64,000 nt of DNA. Origin: Linanthus parryae (lineage: Eukaryota; Streptophyta; Magnoliopsida; Ericales; Polemoniaceae). The stretch spans positions 7,698,501-7,762,500 of the forward strand of contig JALGPY010000008.1 of the NCBI GenBank assembly GCA_023055425.1, given 5' to 3'. Numbering within the stretch: the stretch's first letter is position 1; every line of letters starts with the position of its first letter. The translations under genes and the position numbers were made by a program. Positions 10,064 to 19,830 of the stretch are shown here, in pieces. The notes under the pieces are model-generated. The model had not been told where the DNA came from. It ran no database searches and saw nothing but the letters and a program-made list of their open reading frames with translations.

Positions 10064-12711
10064 TGTTGGAATAGGTGACCTAGAGGCAATCTAATATTTA
10101 GTGTTAACATTGTTATTGGCTAGAATATTCATTTATTATATATTGTGATATTTAATATAATGAAGTCCTTAGATAAAATGTGTTGTTTATCTTAAAATAT
10201 CCCTAGACCATTATATTTATTAGGCTTAATTACTTAAAGCATACCTCCAATTTAGCGAAATATCACATTGCAACCCCCAATTTTAGACTTAACTGATTTC
10301 ATCCCCCATTTGCAATAAAAACGTCAATGTGAAACTGGTAAAAAAAACTCCATCCATTCACCATCCATATCAGAGGGGTAAATTTTTCAATCTCAAAAAG
10401 TAACTAAAAATATGAGGATATGGTCTGTCTCTTTCCCCCATCTGGATTTCTCGATGAGTTTTACTATCATCGGAAAGCTCTTCCTCACCGTCCTCTTCTC
10501 TGCTTACAGTCCGATTCTTTGAGTTCACAATCACTCCCTTTGGGTGGAGCAGCTTTGGCACCCCAGTTTTCTTGAAAGAAAGCAGGGGATTTGTAGGTAA
10601 ATAAGTGTCTGATTCTCGTTCCTCTTCCATGAAAACATGAAGATGGGTTTCAACAGATAGTCAAAGACCATTAGTAAGACCCGTTCATAACCGCTGTATC
10701 AGATGTATCGCATTTGTTGAACAAGACATTGTTCTGAATGCCAATCGTTGGTAAAAAAGGCTTTATCCCTCAAACCAGACAATCATTACTTCCTGCAATT
10801 GAAGTCCGCATTGACCGATTCCGGCGATTCTAAAATGCTGTCCTGCAACCCATATCACCAGACCACCAATCCCCATACTTCTTTTAACCAAGACTCATTC
10901 CTCTCTATCTATCAAAGTCAGAGCTTGAGGTCAATATACGGAGAAATTGGGCTCGGAAGAAGGGTCTCTGATTTCGGAAGAAGGGTCTCTGATTTTGATC
11001 TGTCTCTCTGCTTCTGTGATGGATTTATAAAGTTATTTTGGAGGAAATGAACCGGGGGTTTGGATAGGGGAGGAAATGGGAAAACGAAACCCTAAAGGAT
11101 TACGAGACAATTACAATCAAGGCTTTGAACTTGAGATGCTGCTTTTTGATTGTTTATAATGGTGGAAGGCTGGACAAACCAAGAGGATGGGAGGCAGAAT
11201 AAGAAGAACTCCCTATTGTTCATAGTTATGAGGGATGGACATTTTTACCCTTGATAAAAGGATATAAAAGTCAACTAACGGCTTATTCCGTTAAGTGGCG
11301 GGCGGAATTTTTCCCCCAGTTTTACATTGACGGTTTTATTGCAAATGGGGAGTGCAATAAGCTAGTTTTAAAACAGGGGGTTGCAATGTGATACTTTCGT
11401 TAAACTGGGGGTATGTATTAAGTAATTAAGCCTATTTATTAATAGGACAATCAAATATAGACTAGTATGTGGGTAGATTGATATGGAGATATCAAGTCTA
11501 ACACATGGGTTTGCGTTAGGAGTAATGGCATACTGGATAGACCCACAACGAGAAGGATACATTAGATTATGTTAAGTCACAATCGCTTCTCGTAGTGCTA
11601 ATATAATTGCAATCCTTAGACTTGAAGTAGATACTCTAGTTGTTAAATATTGTGCTTTGATGTTATCAAACGTTACACCGTAACTGGGTAATCATAAAGA
11701 TAGCTATCGGGCATGATAGAAAGCAAGCTTAGAGATCGTAGTGATGTAGAGAGGATTTGCCCCTCCCACATAATGGGAGTAAATATCCACAGCCACTCGA
11801 TTGATGAGGCTTATTGAATGTCTGGCCAGACTCAGATAAAACAATATGGAGATATTGATGTTATCTCCTTGCATAGGCATATTCCCAGGATCGAGGAACT
11901 ATGGATTGGATATACGAGTGCGACTATATATGTCTCGTGTCCAATCCGGATATGGAGACAAAGGGAAAGTGCAATATGATATATTGGGCACAAGAGGTTT
12001 GTCGGGATCACTGACTATTTATATTAGTTGGGTGGCATGGATGTGTTGCTAGACACCGGTCCATGTAGTAATAAGTTACTACCAACTAAGTAGAAACCTA
12101 TGGGGTCACAAGTCAAATAGAGTAGAACTAGATTTGGGATTAATTAATATGATTAATTAATAAGGAGGATCAATTTGCAACACCTTGCAAACTTAGTAGG
12201 ACTAATATGCAAGGAAGGCGCTAATCCAAGTTCATGAAGAACTAGGAGGGACCTTTATGTAGTTAACAAGGAGTTGTTGGACTATATAAAGGAGGCTCTA
12301 GCTTCCTTCCCACTAATGTTATTAGACATAACACAAGAGAGTGGGAGAGAGCAAAAGAGAGAGCAAGAACAAGCTAGAGGCGTCCGCCCCTAGCCTGTCC
12401 GCCCCCCTTTCCCGTCTGCTCAAAGAGAGGGCCGAAACACACATGTATTCTCCTTTGGTTGCTTGATTCCTTCTTCCCTCTTCCTCCGGTCCAAGCTAGC
12501 ACTTGAGAAGGAAGAATCTAAATTTCACCTCTAGACGTGGATCAACCGTAGAGACGAGGACAATTTTCTTCGTGTGATCTTCCAAACCAAAAGGTACACA
12601 ATTACTATGTCCCTTATCATGTTATGATGTCTCTTCCTGTGATCATTGGTGGGCTTTGAGTAGGATTAAATTTTTGTTATTCCGCTCTGTTACCTATGTC
12701 AAAACCCAACA
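10064..12711 (+). repeat. 3' LTR of copia copy A (interrupted)
   Basis: Two LTR pieces, 10064-10222 and 11433-12711, flank a Mutator-like insertion. Apart from the insertion the LTR follows the 5' LTR closely and ends ...AAACCCAACA at 12711. Confidence 0.9.
10223..11432. mobile_element. Mutator-like element inside the copia 3' LTR
   Basis: A 1210-bp element with long terminal inverted repeats of about 60 bp (GGCTTAATTACTTAAAGCAT at the left; the inverse of GGCTTAATTACTTAATACAT at the right). It is flanked by a perfect 9-bp duplication, TATTTATTA (10214-10222 and 11433-11441), diagnostic of the Mutator superfamily. There is no transposase. The interior has a repeated 17-base phrase (GAAGAAGGGTCTCTGAT twice near 10955-10995) and gene-like composition with short open frames on both strands, so captured host sequence (Pack-MULE) is possible but unproven. 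Confidence 0.9.
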
Positions 12712-12893
12712 CTATTCCCATTTCTTTTTTTTTTTTTCTACATAGTTGTTATATTATTTTTCATAAGATATAATAAGTTGATTGGAGTTTCAAATGTGGA
12801 TTTATTGGTTGGCAAAAAAATATGGATTTATTGGGCTCTATGTAATTCATATATATTAACTTATTCACGTCATTTATCGGATAAAAACAAGAG

Positions 12894-13070
12894 GGCCGCT
12901 ATGCTTCACCCTTTTTCCTTCACCCTTAAATTTCACCGCCGATCTGTCAAGATGTAACTGTTGGTAACTATTTATTTAAGATATTTCTATAATCATATCA
13001 CCACTCAGAAACATCCACATATGCGTTGAAATTAAAGAATGAAAGAAAATGGGTGACGTTTAGCATTTTC
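12894..13070 (+). mobile_element. 177-bp MITE, copy 1
   Basis: Starts GGCCGCTATGCTTCACCC and ends GGGTGACGTTTAGCATTTTC; the two ends are imperfect inverted repeats. The same element occurs in reverse at 37771-37947 with exactly the same length. The copies keep the central phrases AAGATATTT.TATAAT and ACATCCACATA. The superfamily is not assigned because no clear target duplication was seen. Confidence 0.65.
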
Positions 13071-13106
13071 TTAAAAACAACCATACATTATGAATTTTAT
13101 AACGTG

Positions 13107-15978
13107 TCTATATAATATGTAAAAGCGGAGAAGTGCTCAGATTGAATCGAGAATTGCCATTTGGCAATTTCAAAATATTGTGGTGTTGACATTTGTTTCG
13201 CCATATCATCAATTTTCATGAACAAACCAATAAAACAACACCATGTCATACATGACTCATCATGGAACTTAATTTGAAGGCATTCATTTTACATTAATAA
13301 GACAGGGGTTACGAAATTTAATGAAATCTTAATATGACTACTAAATGTTGGTGAAATTTAGCCTTCTACACACATATTTTCTTCACAACTCTCCTCTTGA
13401 CTCCTGCTAGAACAATAAGGAATATCATTTCCAGTGATTTTTATTGCAACATGATTTTCTCATAGAGATGTCGAATGGTGCTCTCATCAGTATGCTTTTT
13501 TCAGATCTCCTTCAGACCTTTTCTCAAAAGGCTTATAGGTTAGTATTTTTTTTAAGTCTTTAACAATATATGTCCTATGTAATTCAAATAGAAAAGACTT
13601 CTAAAATTTAGTTTCTTCAATTTTTGTATCACTGTAAAGTTTCTTCATGAAGTTTGAAAATTGGTTTGGGAGAACAATAGTAATTTTCATAAGCTAATCG
13701 GTTATAACATCTCTGGTTCATTAGTGCTTCTGTTAGAAACTTCTTTTGAAATTGGGCATTTTCATCAAAACTTTGAGACAGGGATTCAAACTTTGATACA
13801 TAACTTAAAATTTCAAGTTTGCATGTGATCAGATTTAAACTTGAGGCATTGGTGTTTTGTTCTTTTGAACAAAGTCCTTTTATTTTCCTGAAAACATTTT
13901 GAATGTCAATTTTTCTTTTTTATCACAAACGGAGTGATGAATATAATTTTTTTGAAAAGAATTGATGAATATGATTAACATCTAACAATAAAAAGTTCAA
14001 TTATACCACATGATCGTTGTATTTTCATATTATGTTAAGAACTATTTGTGTTACATGTGATATATGATTGAGAACAAACTCATATGAAATATGAGTTTAG
14101 TAGCTAGCTCTTGCAGGATTTTAATTGTCCATGAAAGTGATTATAAGTCAGTTATTGTAGCAGAAACTTTAATAATAAATATTTGGACACACTATTTGTG
14201 TAACCTCATTTTATAATCTCCCTGAATTTTCATTCTTCTCCGCTTTTATATATTATATAGATTATAATTTAATTTCGGTCATTGTTTATAATAACACCTA
14301 CAAAAGTTAAAAAAAACAAATTAATCTCATAATTGACACACTGACTCATGAAACTACGTACCCATGTGATTATTTTTCTTCTCATTTATTGGTATATTTT
14401 ATTTTCCATTTGATCAATTTTAATATTAATTAAATTAATGGACGGAATTTGATTTCTTCACACTATCAAAAATATGTAAATGAGAAACTGTGTGGTAAAT
14501 AGGAAATCGTGCATATACATCTCTCCTTATTATATTTCTGTCTCAATCCTATGTGTACATATATGGTTAAACCTCTTAAGACATGTCGAAATTCCTATAC
14601 AGCTAAAATATGTTAGACTTTTTTGTCATTAGATATCAAATATTATGCATGTAGCAATATAAGGCATGTCCAAACTTTTTCTTTATATTTCGCCAGTAAG
14701 TATTATAAACATGTACCTTTATGAAATATTTGTACGTTATAATTTTTTTGAGAAATAACAAAATCACAACTGAAATTGTATAAAACCATTCGTTATAATG
14801 CATGACCCACTTTTTTCTATAAAAAATGGTCCTACAACTCATGTGTATTGTTCTTTGAAAAATGTGTACCTTTTGCATTTTATGTTTAATTTTTTTCAAT
14901 TATATCTTGACTTATAATGTTGTTACACTACATTTAAAATATATCAACAATGCTTTGTTTCACTAAGTATACGGTGATAGACTCACATTATATCTCTCAT
15001 TGTAGACGGGGATAAGTTGCTTATCCACTATTTAAATGAGATGTCTCATAGTGTAAGTATCATTTCATTTCAGTTACATAAAGTTGTCACACTAAAGTTC
15101 GCTATTTAAAATTTTCTTGCTTACATTCACATTCAAATTTTTTTAATGTGGCTCTGTCAGAGAGAGCCTCCTGAAACTTCTGACCAAAAATACAAAAGAA
15201 AATCTACATTACGTTCAAAGGCCAAAGGAGCTGTGAAAAACGCGAAGGAGAACTGTAAGAGTGTTAGTGTGACTATGATTCAATTCTAAGAAACTCTAAT
15301 CGTGCCTCTCATAGTTATTTTAGTTTCGCCAATTTATATACACGATCAAGAAGTAGTTTTCTCGGGCAGCCCATCTGAAGTTTGGTCTATTGACTACCAG
15401 CCAAAAATACTAAGAGGAGAAAAACAACTAATAGAGAGAAAGAATGTCCCATTCGTGGTGCGTACACACTTTATAATTCAATGTTTGCCAAAGACATGTT
15501 TGGATCTCCTTATTGGTTCACATCAGTCTTGGATTCAAAGCGAAAAATGAAAAATCAGTGATAACCAACCAAAGAGACAATGGACGAGCTACCTTTACAC
15601 AACGCCACAAAAAAAGTTTAATCAAGTTTGAAGGCCAAGTAGCATTGAATAATGAACATTGCACTAAAATATTCACATTTATAAATTTGTGATACGAGTG
15701 ATCTTTCATGTTGCAGTCCAAAGTTGACTCATAATATCTCCAGGGTAAACCTCATTCAGGCCTTCCTGACTCTACGTCTTACGTAAATGTTTATGTTTAA
15801 ACCCACATCTCCATTAAGACTGAGACGTTCTTTCCAGTTAAATGTCGACGACATAATGCAATTTCATTCCGTAGATTAGTAGATTGGATTTTTCCACATC
15901 ATATTGTATATAATGGACTCAAGGTCAAAATCGAACTTTAGACTCACAACCCGCGCGTATGCGCGGGGTATCGTCTAG
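13107..15978 (+). mobile_element. Helitron-like non-autonomous element
   Basis: The 3' end is characteristic: a GC-rich hairpin (CCCGCGC-GTAT-GCGCGGG, 15950-15967) followed eight bases later by CTAG (15975-15978) and a host T. The proposed 5' end is TCTATATAATATGTAAAAGC at 13107. Helitrons insert between A and T without duplication; the base before 13107 is G, so the 5' end is less certain than the 3' end. No Rep/helicase coding is present. A second copy of the 5' terminus occurs inside, inverted, at 14261. Confidence 0.6.
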
Positions 15979-16115
15979 TTTTAAATTTAAGACTGGAATT
16001 AATTTAATAGAAGAGTGGATAACAATGAAAACAGTATTTATCCATTAATGTTGCGTGTAACACAAATGCATGTTTTTTCCGCTGTAACGACGAAAAAAAA
16101 ATCATGTAGTAGATA

Positions 16116-16373
16116 CTACTCTGTCACAGCTCTTTCTTCCCAATTTGACTTTTGTCATTATTTACTGGGTCACTTTGACCCGGTGATTTGAATAGCAAAC
16201 CGATGTAATTTTTTAATAATTTTTTTATGGTGTTGTAGAGTAAAAGGTGCTCTATAATATGGTGAAAAAATTATCAAAAAATCGTATTATTTTGCTATCC
16301 AAATCACCCCGTCAAAGTAACCCAGATACGAGTCAAAAAAGTCAGAAGGGAAGAAAGAGCTGGGACAGACTGG
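16116..16373. mobile_element. Stowaway-like MITE (Tc1/mariner)
   Basis: A 258-bp foldback element with inverted repeats of about 75 bases: CTACTCTGTCACAGCTCTTT at the left and, read in reverse from the right, CCAGTCTGTCCCAGCTCTTT. It is flanked by TA on both sides (16114-16115 and 16374-16375), the mariner target duplication. No coding capacity. Confidence 0.75.
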
Positions 16374-16395
16374 TATTCAATACTCATACAGTGAC

Positions 16396-16850
16396 ATGAT
16401 AGCACATGTTCATTATTTTAAGAATATTTATGTATGTAGCACATAATATTGATTGTGAATGATTATCGTAATTATTATACATATCTTATTACCATATGAA
16501 AATATAATTAAACAGTTTTGCTTTTGTAAATCAAACAGTATTAATCATATAACTACAAAGAAATATTCTAAAAATACGACATATGTTGTACCACGTCAAC
16601 GTGTCAAGGTATAGTGATGTTGTAGAAAAGGTGCGTTATTTCAAGAATATTTATTTTATATATGTAAACATGATAAGTGAATGATTATCGTGAGAATACT
16701 ATATTTATCATATGACTACAGTGAAATATAATAAAACAATGACGGGATATTATAAATCATACAGCGTTAATCATAAAATTATTCTCATAATACAATATAT
16801 GTGGACTGTGGTACTATGTCAATGCACAGTAGTACTGAATATCTATTCCA
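16396..16850 (+). repeat. Diverged tandem duplication, period about 230 bp
   Basis: The phrases TTTAAGAATATTTAT, GTGAATGATTATCGT, AAATCAAACAGTATTAATCAT and ACATATGTTGTACCA in the first unit recur in order, with many changes, in a second unit starting near 16624. AT-rich, non-coding. Confidence 0.6.
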
Positions 16851-16875
16851 TTGAGTGTATCGCGGTAGTACTGAG

Positions 16876-17392
16876 TGTTGGTGATTTTAGTGTCATCGGT
16901 CATTTGTGTAATCGGATTTACTTACGACCAATTAGACATTGGCATTACGTTGTACACGTTAGGAGGTGTGGAGAGTACACGCGTGCACACAACTATGTTA
17001 ATGACTTGGACAAGGAACTCGCGGACGACTGCGGGGGATCGGGGGCAGCGCCCCCGGTGGGGTCCAAGGGGCAACGCCCCTGGCGGCGGTCGATTGGATT
17101 TTTGACGTTTCACTGCTTCACAAAAAAAATCTCCGATTTAATTTTCTGTTAAAAAACGGACTGAAATCTGGCGGTTGTAACCGCCAGATTAACCGCCCTC
17201 TCCCTCCTTATTTGTCAGTTTGGTCGAATTCAGAAACACATAGGAAATCATATTCGTCCTGAAGTCTCTGTTTTATCCGATTGGAGATTTCGTGCACAAC
17301 GCCGAAATACTTTAATCTGAGAGTGATATCACGACTCAGAGATCATCCAAGTTTAATTGTTCCCGTTCTAAACACCACCTCGATTTCCTACA
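16876..17392 (+). mobile_element. Solo LTR of an unrelated retrotransposon
   Basis: A 517-bp sequence starting TGTTGG and ending CTACA, flanked by a perfect 5-bp duplication, CTGAG (16871-16875 and 17393-17397), with no internal retroelement coding. It contains two adjacent GC hairpins (CGGGGGC-AGC-GCCCCCG and AGGGGC-AAC-GCCCCT, about 17039-17082) and a 12-bp-arm palindrome (AATCTGGCGGTT-GT-AACCGCCAGATT, about 17164-17189). It is not similar to the copia LTRs here. It was probably left by recombination between the two LTRs of a full element. Confidence 0.7.
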
Positions 17393-17530
17393 CTGAGTAC
17401 CAGGGCCGGCACTAGTTTTCCGGTTTCCCTAAGAGCACAACGAAATTGATGCCCTTTATGTATACAAACAAAACCGTAAAACTCGGATCATACAACAACT
17501 ATGTATTTTTTTTGTTTTTGTAAATAATAA

Positions 17531-17631
17531 ATGATTTCAAGACGAACATACGCAACACTGAGTCTTGACTTCACTTTTAAATCTAGATTAGAGTTGTATG
17601 TACATATGATTTCAAGGCGAACATACGCAAC
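17531..17631 (+). repeat. Short direct repeats before the SPH pseudogene
   Basis: ATGATTTCAAGACGAACAT and ATGATTTCAAGGCGAACAT, each followed by ACGCAAC, occur about 75 bases apart. Meaning unknown. Confidence 0.6.
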
Positions 17632-17664
17632 GCATCTCAACTTTATATCAAGGCAACAAAAAGA

Positions 17665-18099
17665 ATGAAGTTTATTCCGCTCATTTTCTTCATATGAATA
17701 TTCAACTCTTGTATCTGTAACATCACCTCATGTCAAAAGATACACACACCAAATGTTACCTTTTTTTGTCAAGAATGATATCCCAAAACATCGTTCATCA
17801 ACAACTGCTCATTGCAAGTTCAGAGACAATGATTTTGGACTTGGAGTACGAGTATTGGCTGAATTCAATTGGAGCTTCAGCATAAACTTTTGGCATACAA
17901 CCTAGTTTTAATGCTATTTCTTTTGGGATTCTCGAAGGAGTCGCTATGGCGTGTTTAGTATGGCTTGGAGACACATTGTCAGATACCTTTCGTTACAGAT
18001 TGTGAGTATTGCTGTTGGCTGGTGAAAACGGATGGCTTCTATCTAAGTTATGATCGTAAAAGCTGGAACAAGATAAATTATTGGATTGCTTCTATCTAA
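17665..18099 (+). pseudogene. S-protein homologue pseudogene
   Basis: Begins MKFIPLIFFI like the SPH signal peptides, then meets a TGA in the signal region. Further on, recognisable S1-family pieces appear in different frames: TTAHCKFRDNDFGLGVRVL (about 17800-17855), FNWSFSINFW (about 17866-17895), a TAG where the paralogues read on, CYFFWDS, then WLVKTDGFYLSYDRKSW and a stop at 18097. At least two stops and one frameshift separate them. It lies upstream of SPH gene 2 in the same order as the fragment at 2-85 lies before SPH gene 1. The copy at the left edge of the window is its closest relative. Confidence 0.85.
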
Positions 18100-18236
18100 A
18101 TTATGATCATAAAAGCTGAAACAAGATAAATTATTGGATGGCCAATTGGGATGGAAATACAGTTTTTTTAGTTTGAAATATGTGTCAGGTGACTTAGAAA
18201 GTCAAATCAAATAGTACATCCGTATGTAATGGGAGA

Positions 18237-18542
18237 AAAAATCTCAATTTTAGGACATTCTTTTAGTTCCAGACCTATTAAGTATTAATCAACTCACCAA
18301 CTATAATTAGACTGGGTTAGCACGAACCGGCGACCCCAGACCATTAACCGGTCTGGGTCGCCAATTTCTGCTATTGGGATACCAATTTTTGGGTGCGGTG
18401 AACAATAATCTGCTTGAAGCAAGTTTAGGAAAATGAACACATTCAAAGAGTCCCACATCATTTTTCTGCGTCGAGAAAATGGAACTCAGAAAATGAAACT
18501 TTGATATTGTTGCTGCTCCTAATGTGATGTTGCTACTGATGA

Positions 18543-18582
<40 letters not shown>

Positions 18583-18970
18583 GTTTATATATGTGTATCT
18601 ATCAGCATCGCAAAGGAGGCCTCTGCTACTTCTTCTTGCTTTCTCCTTGTTGCTGGTAGATACTTTCAAATGACTTCTGTCCCACATCGAAGTATATCAA
18701 CACTTGTACTCTAAACCACTTCATCCAATTTTGTCGTGGGCTTCAATCAGGGTGTCTCTTTTAAAAATGAGACTAACCCATATGATAATAAGCTTCGAAT
18801 TTTATTGGGCCTGCTCATATTAGGCCCTTTAGAAGTCTTGTGGGATTTTTTTCGTAGTTATAAAAAAATGGACGGTTTTTAGCATGAACGGTTCACTCTT
18901 CGGTCCAAAACCAGCCGGTTTTGACTGGTTTGACCGGTTCGCTTGCATATACGGTCGGAATACTGGACTG
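18237..18970. mobile_element. ~730-bp insertion in the SPH gene 2 upstream region
   Basis: Copy 1 of the duplication has no counterpart for these bases (GGGAGA is followed there directly by CGAAAGTCAA). Both ends are rich in ACCGGTT-type motifs: GACCCCAGACC-ATTAAC-CGGTCTGGGTC forms a hairpin near 18334-18361, and AACCAGCCGGTTTTGACTGG with GACCGGTTCGC occurs near 18908-18942. It carries a GA microsatellite. Terminal repeats and a target duplication could not be defined, so the class is unknown. Its right end lies about 230 bases before the ATG of SPH gene 2. Confidence 0.5.
18546..18579 (+). repeat. (GA)n microsatellite
   Basis: An uninterrupted AG/GA run of about 34 bases inside the insertion upstream of SPH gene 2. 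Confidence 0.9.
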
Positions 18971-19126
18971 GACGGGTCAAGCACCGGGCATTTAATGTAT
19001 TTAAGCAAATATATTCATCTACGTCACCATATCTCTTATCATAATACAGTAATAAATATTATATAATACTTTAATTGCATTAACTGTGTGTGACATTAAT
19101 GCATTGCTTCACATTGACTAACACAA

Positions 19127-19133
19127 TATAAGA
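19127..19133 (+). promoter_or_regulatory. Probable TATA box of SPH gene 2
   Basis: TATAAGA lies 73 bases before the ATG, in the same position as in SPH gene 1. Confidence 0.5.
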
Positions 19134-19199
19134 AGATCACCGATGACATGTATGTAAATAAGTACATTCGAACCTACACCCATCTGCTTTCATGTTAAG

Positions 19200-19649
19200 A
19201 TGGAAACTTTAAGAATGAAGTTAGTCGTCCTTGTGTTCTTCATATGGATGTATAGCTCTTCCATTGGTATCATCAAGTCACAGGTTTTCAATGAGCCTTA
19301 CACTAAAGTTTCTATCACAACTAAGGTTCCGACCAATCACTATAAACTAGTTGCTCATTGTAAGTCCGGAGACGATGATCTTGAAAAGAAAGTGTTAGAA
19401 GAGGGTCAAGGATTCAATTGGAACTTTCAAGTAAACTTTTGGGATACCACCTTGTTTTATTGTTATTTCTTTTGGGGTCCTCAGCTGAATGCAAGTTTCA
19501 ACGTGTATGATAATAATTTGGAGTACTCAAATTGTCGTATAGATGACTATAATTTGTACTGCTCTTGGGAAGTCAGAGTCGATGGCTTCTATGTAAGCAA
19601 CGATGATGCTAGTTGGTCCAAAAAGTATGCATGGCTAGGAAATGCCTAG
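19200..19649 (+). CDS. SPH: S-protein homologue 2 (plant self-incompatibility S1 family)
   Basis: 149 residues in a single exon: a signal peptide (about 1-25), then a mature S1-family domain with cysteines at 54, 88, 112 and 121, FYCYFFWG at 86-93, a possible glycosylation site NAS at 97-99, and SWEVRVDGFYVS at 122-133. It is a close paralogue of SPH gene 1, with the same start and the same cysteine spacing. Differences cluster just after the signal peptide (residues 25-35) and in the loop at 112-120, as expected for secreted proteins under varied selection. It stops after WLGNA, which is probably the ancestral end; the gene 1 product reads on. A 19-base poly-A run follows in the 3' flank near 19675. 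Cellular role unknown. Confidence 0.88.
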   Translation: METLRMKLVVLVFFIWMYSSSIGIIKSQVFNEPYTKVSITTKVPTNHYKLVAHCKSGDDDLEKKVLEEGQGFNWNFQVNFWDTTLFYCYFFWGPQLNASFNVYDNNLEYSNCRIDDYNLYCSWEVRVDGFYVSNDDASWSKKYAWLGNA

Positions 19650-19830
19650 ACAAGTGTGTAACTTCTTTCAGAGAAAAAAAAAAAAAAAAAAACATCTTGC
19701 TTTAGTTAGATGTGAAGTTATAGTAATATTAGAGCTCGATCTTGTTGTCAATTATAATGTTGCGCTGCTCATATCATCCATATTGAACTTCATATGATGC
19801 TAACACGGTGTTTTATTTTTTTTATTTTTG

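Larger units (their letters stand above)
3126..12711 (+). mobile_element. Ty1/copia LTR retrotransposon, copy A (degenerate)
   Basis: A 9.6-kb element with two LTRs starting TGTTGG and ending in CAACA, a primer-binding site, degenerate gag-protease-integrase-RT-RNase H in copia order, and a 3' LTR interrupted by a 1.2-kb Mutator-like element. It is about 8.4 kb without that insertion. It is closely related to copy B (49195-57503). All its open frames are broken by stops and frameshifts, so it cannot be autonomous. The 5-bp flanks, CCATC and CTATT, do not match cleanly. Confidence 0.93.
18047..19830 (+). repeat. Segmental duplication, copy 2
   Basis: Partner of 1-1040, interrupted by an insertion at about 18237-18970. 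It contains the 3' end of the SPH pseudogene, the promoter region and SPH gene 2. Confidence 0.85.

Noticed and set aside
10370..11050. Frames inside the Mutator-like element as captured genes
   Set aside because: No recognisable protein; kept only as a possibility in the findings.
17403..17420. hAT terminus CAGGGCCGGCACTAG
   Set aside because: Single end without partner or target duplication.
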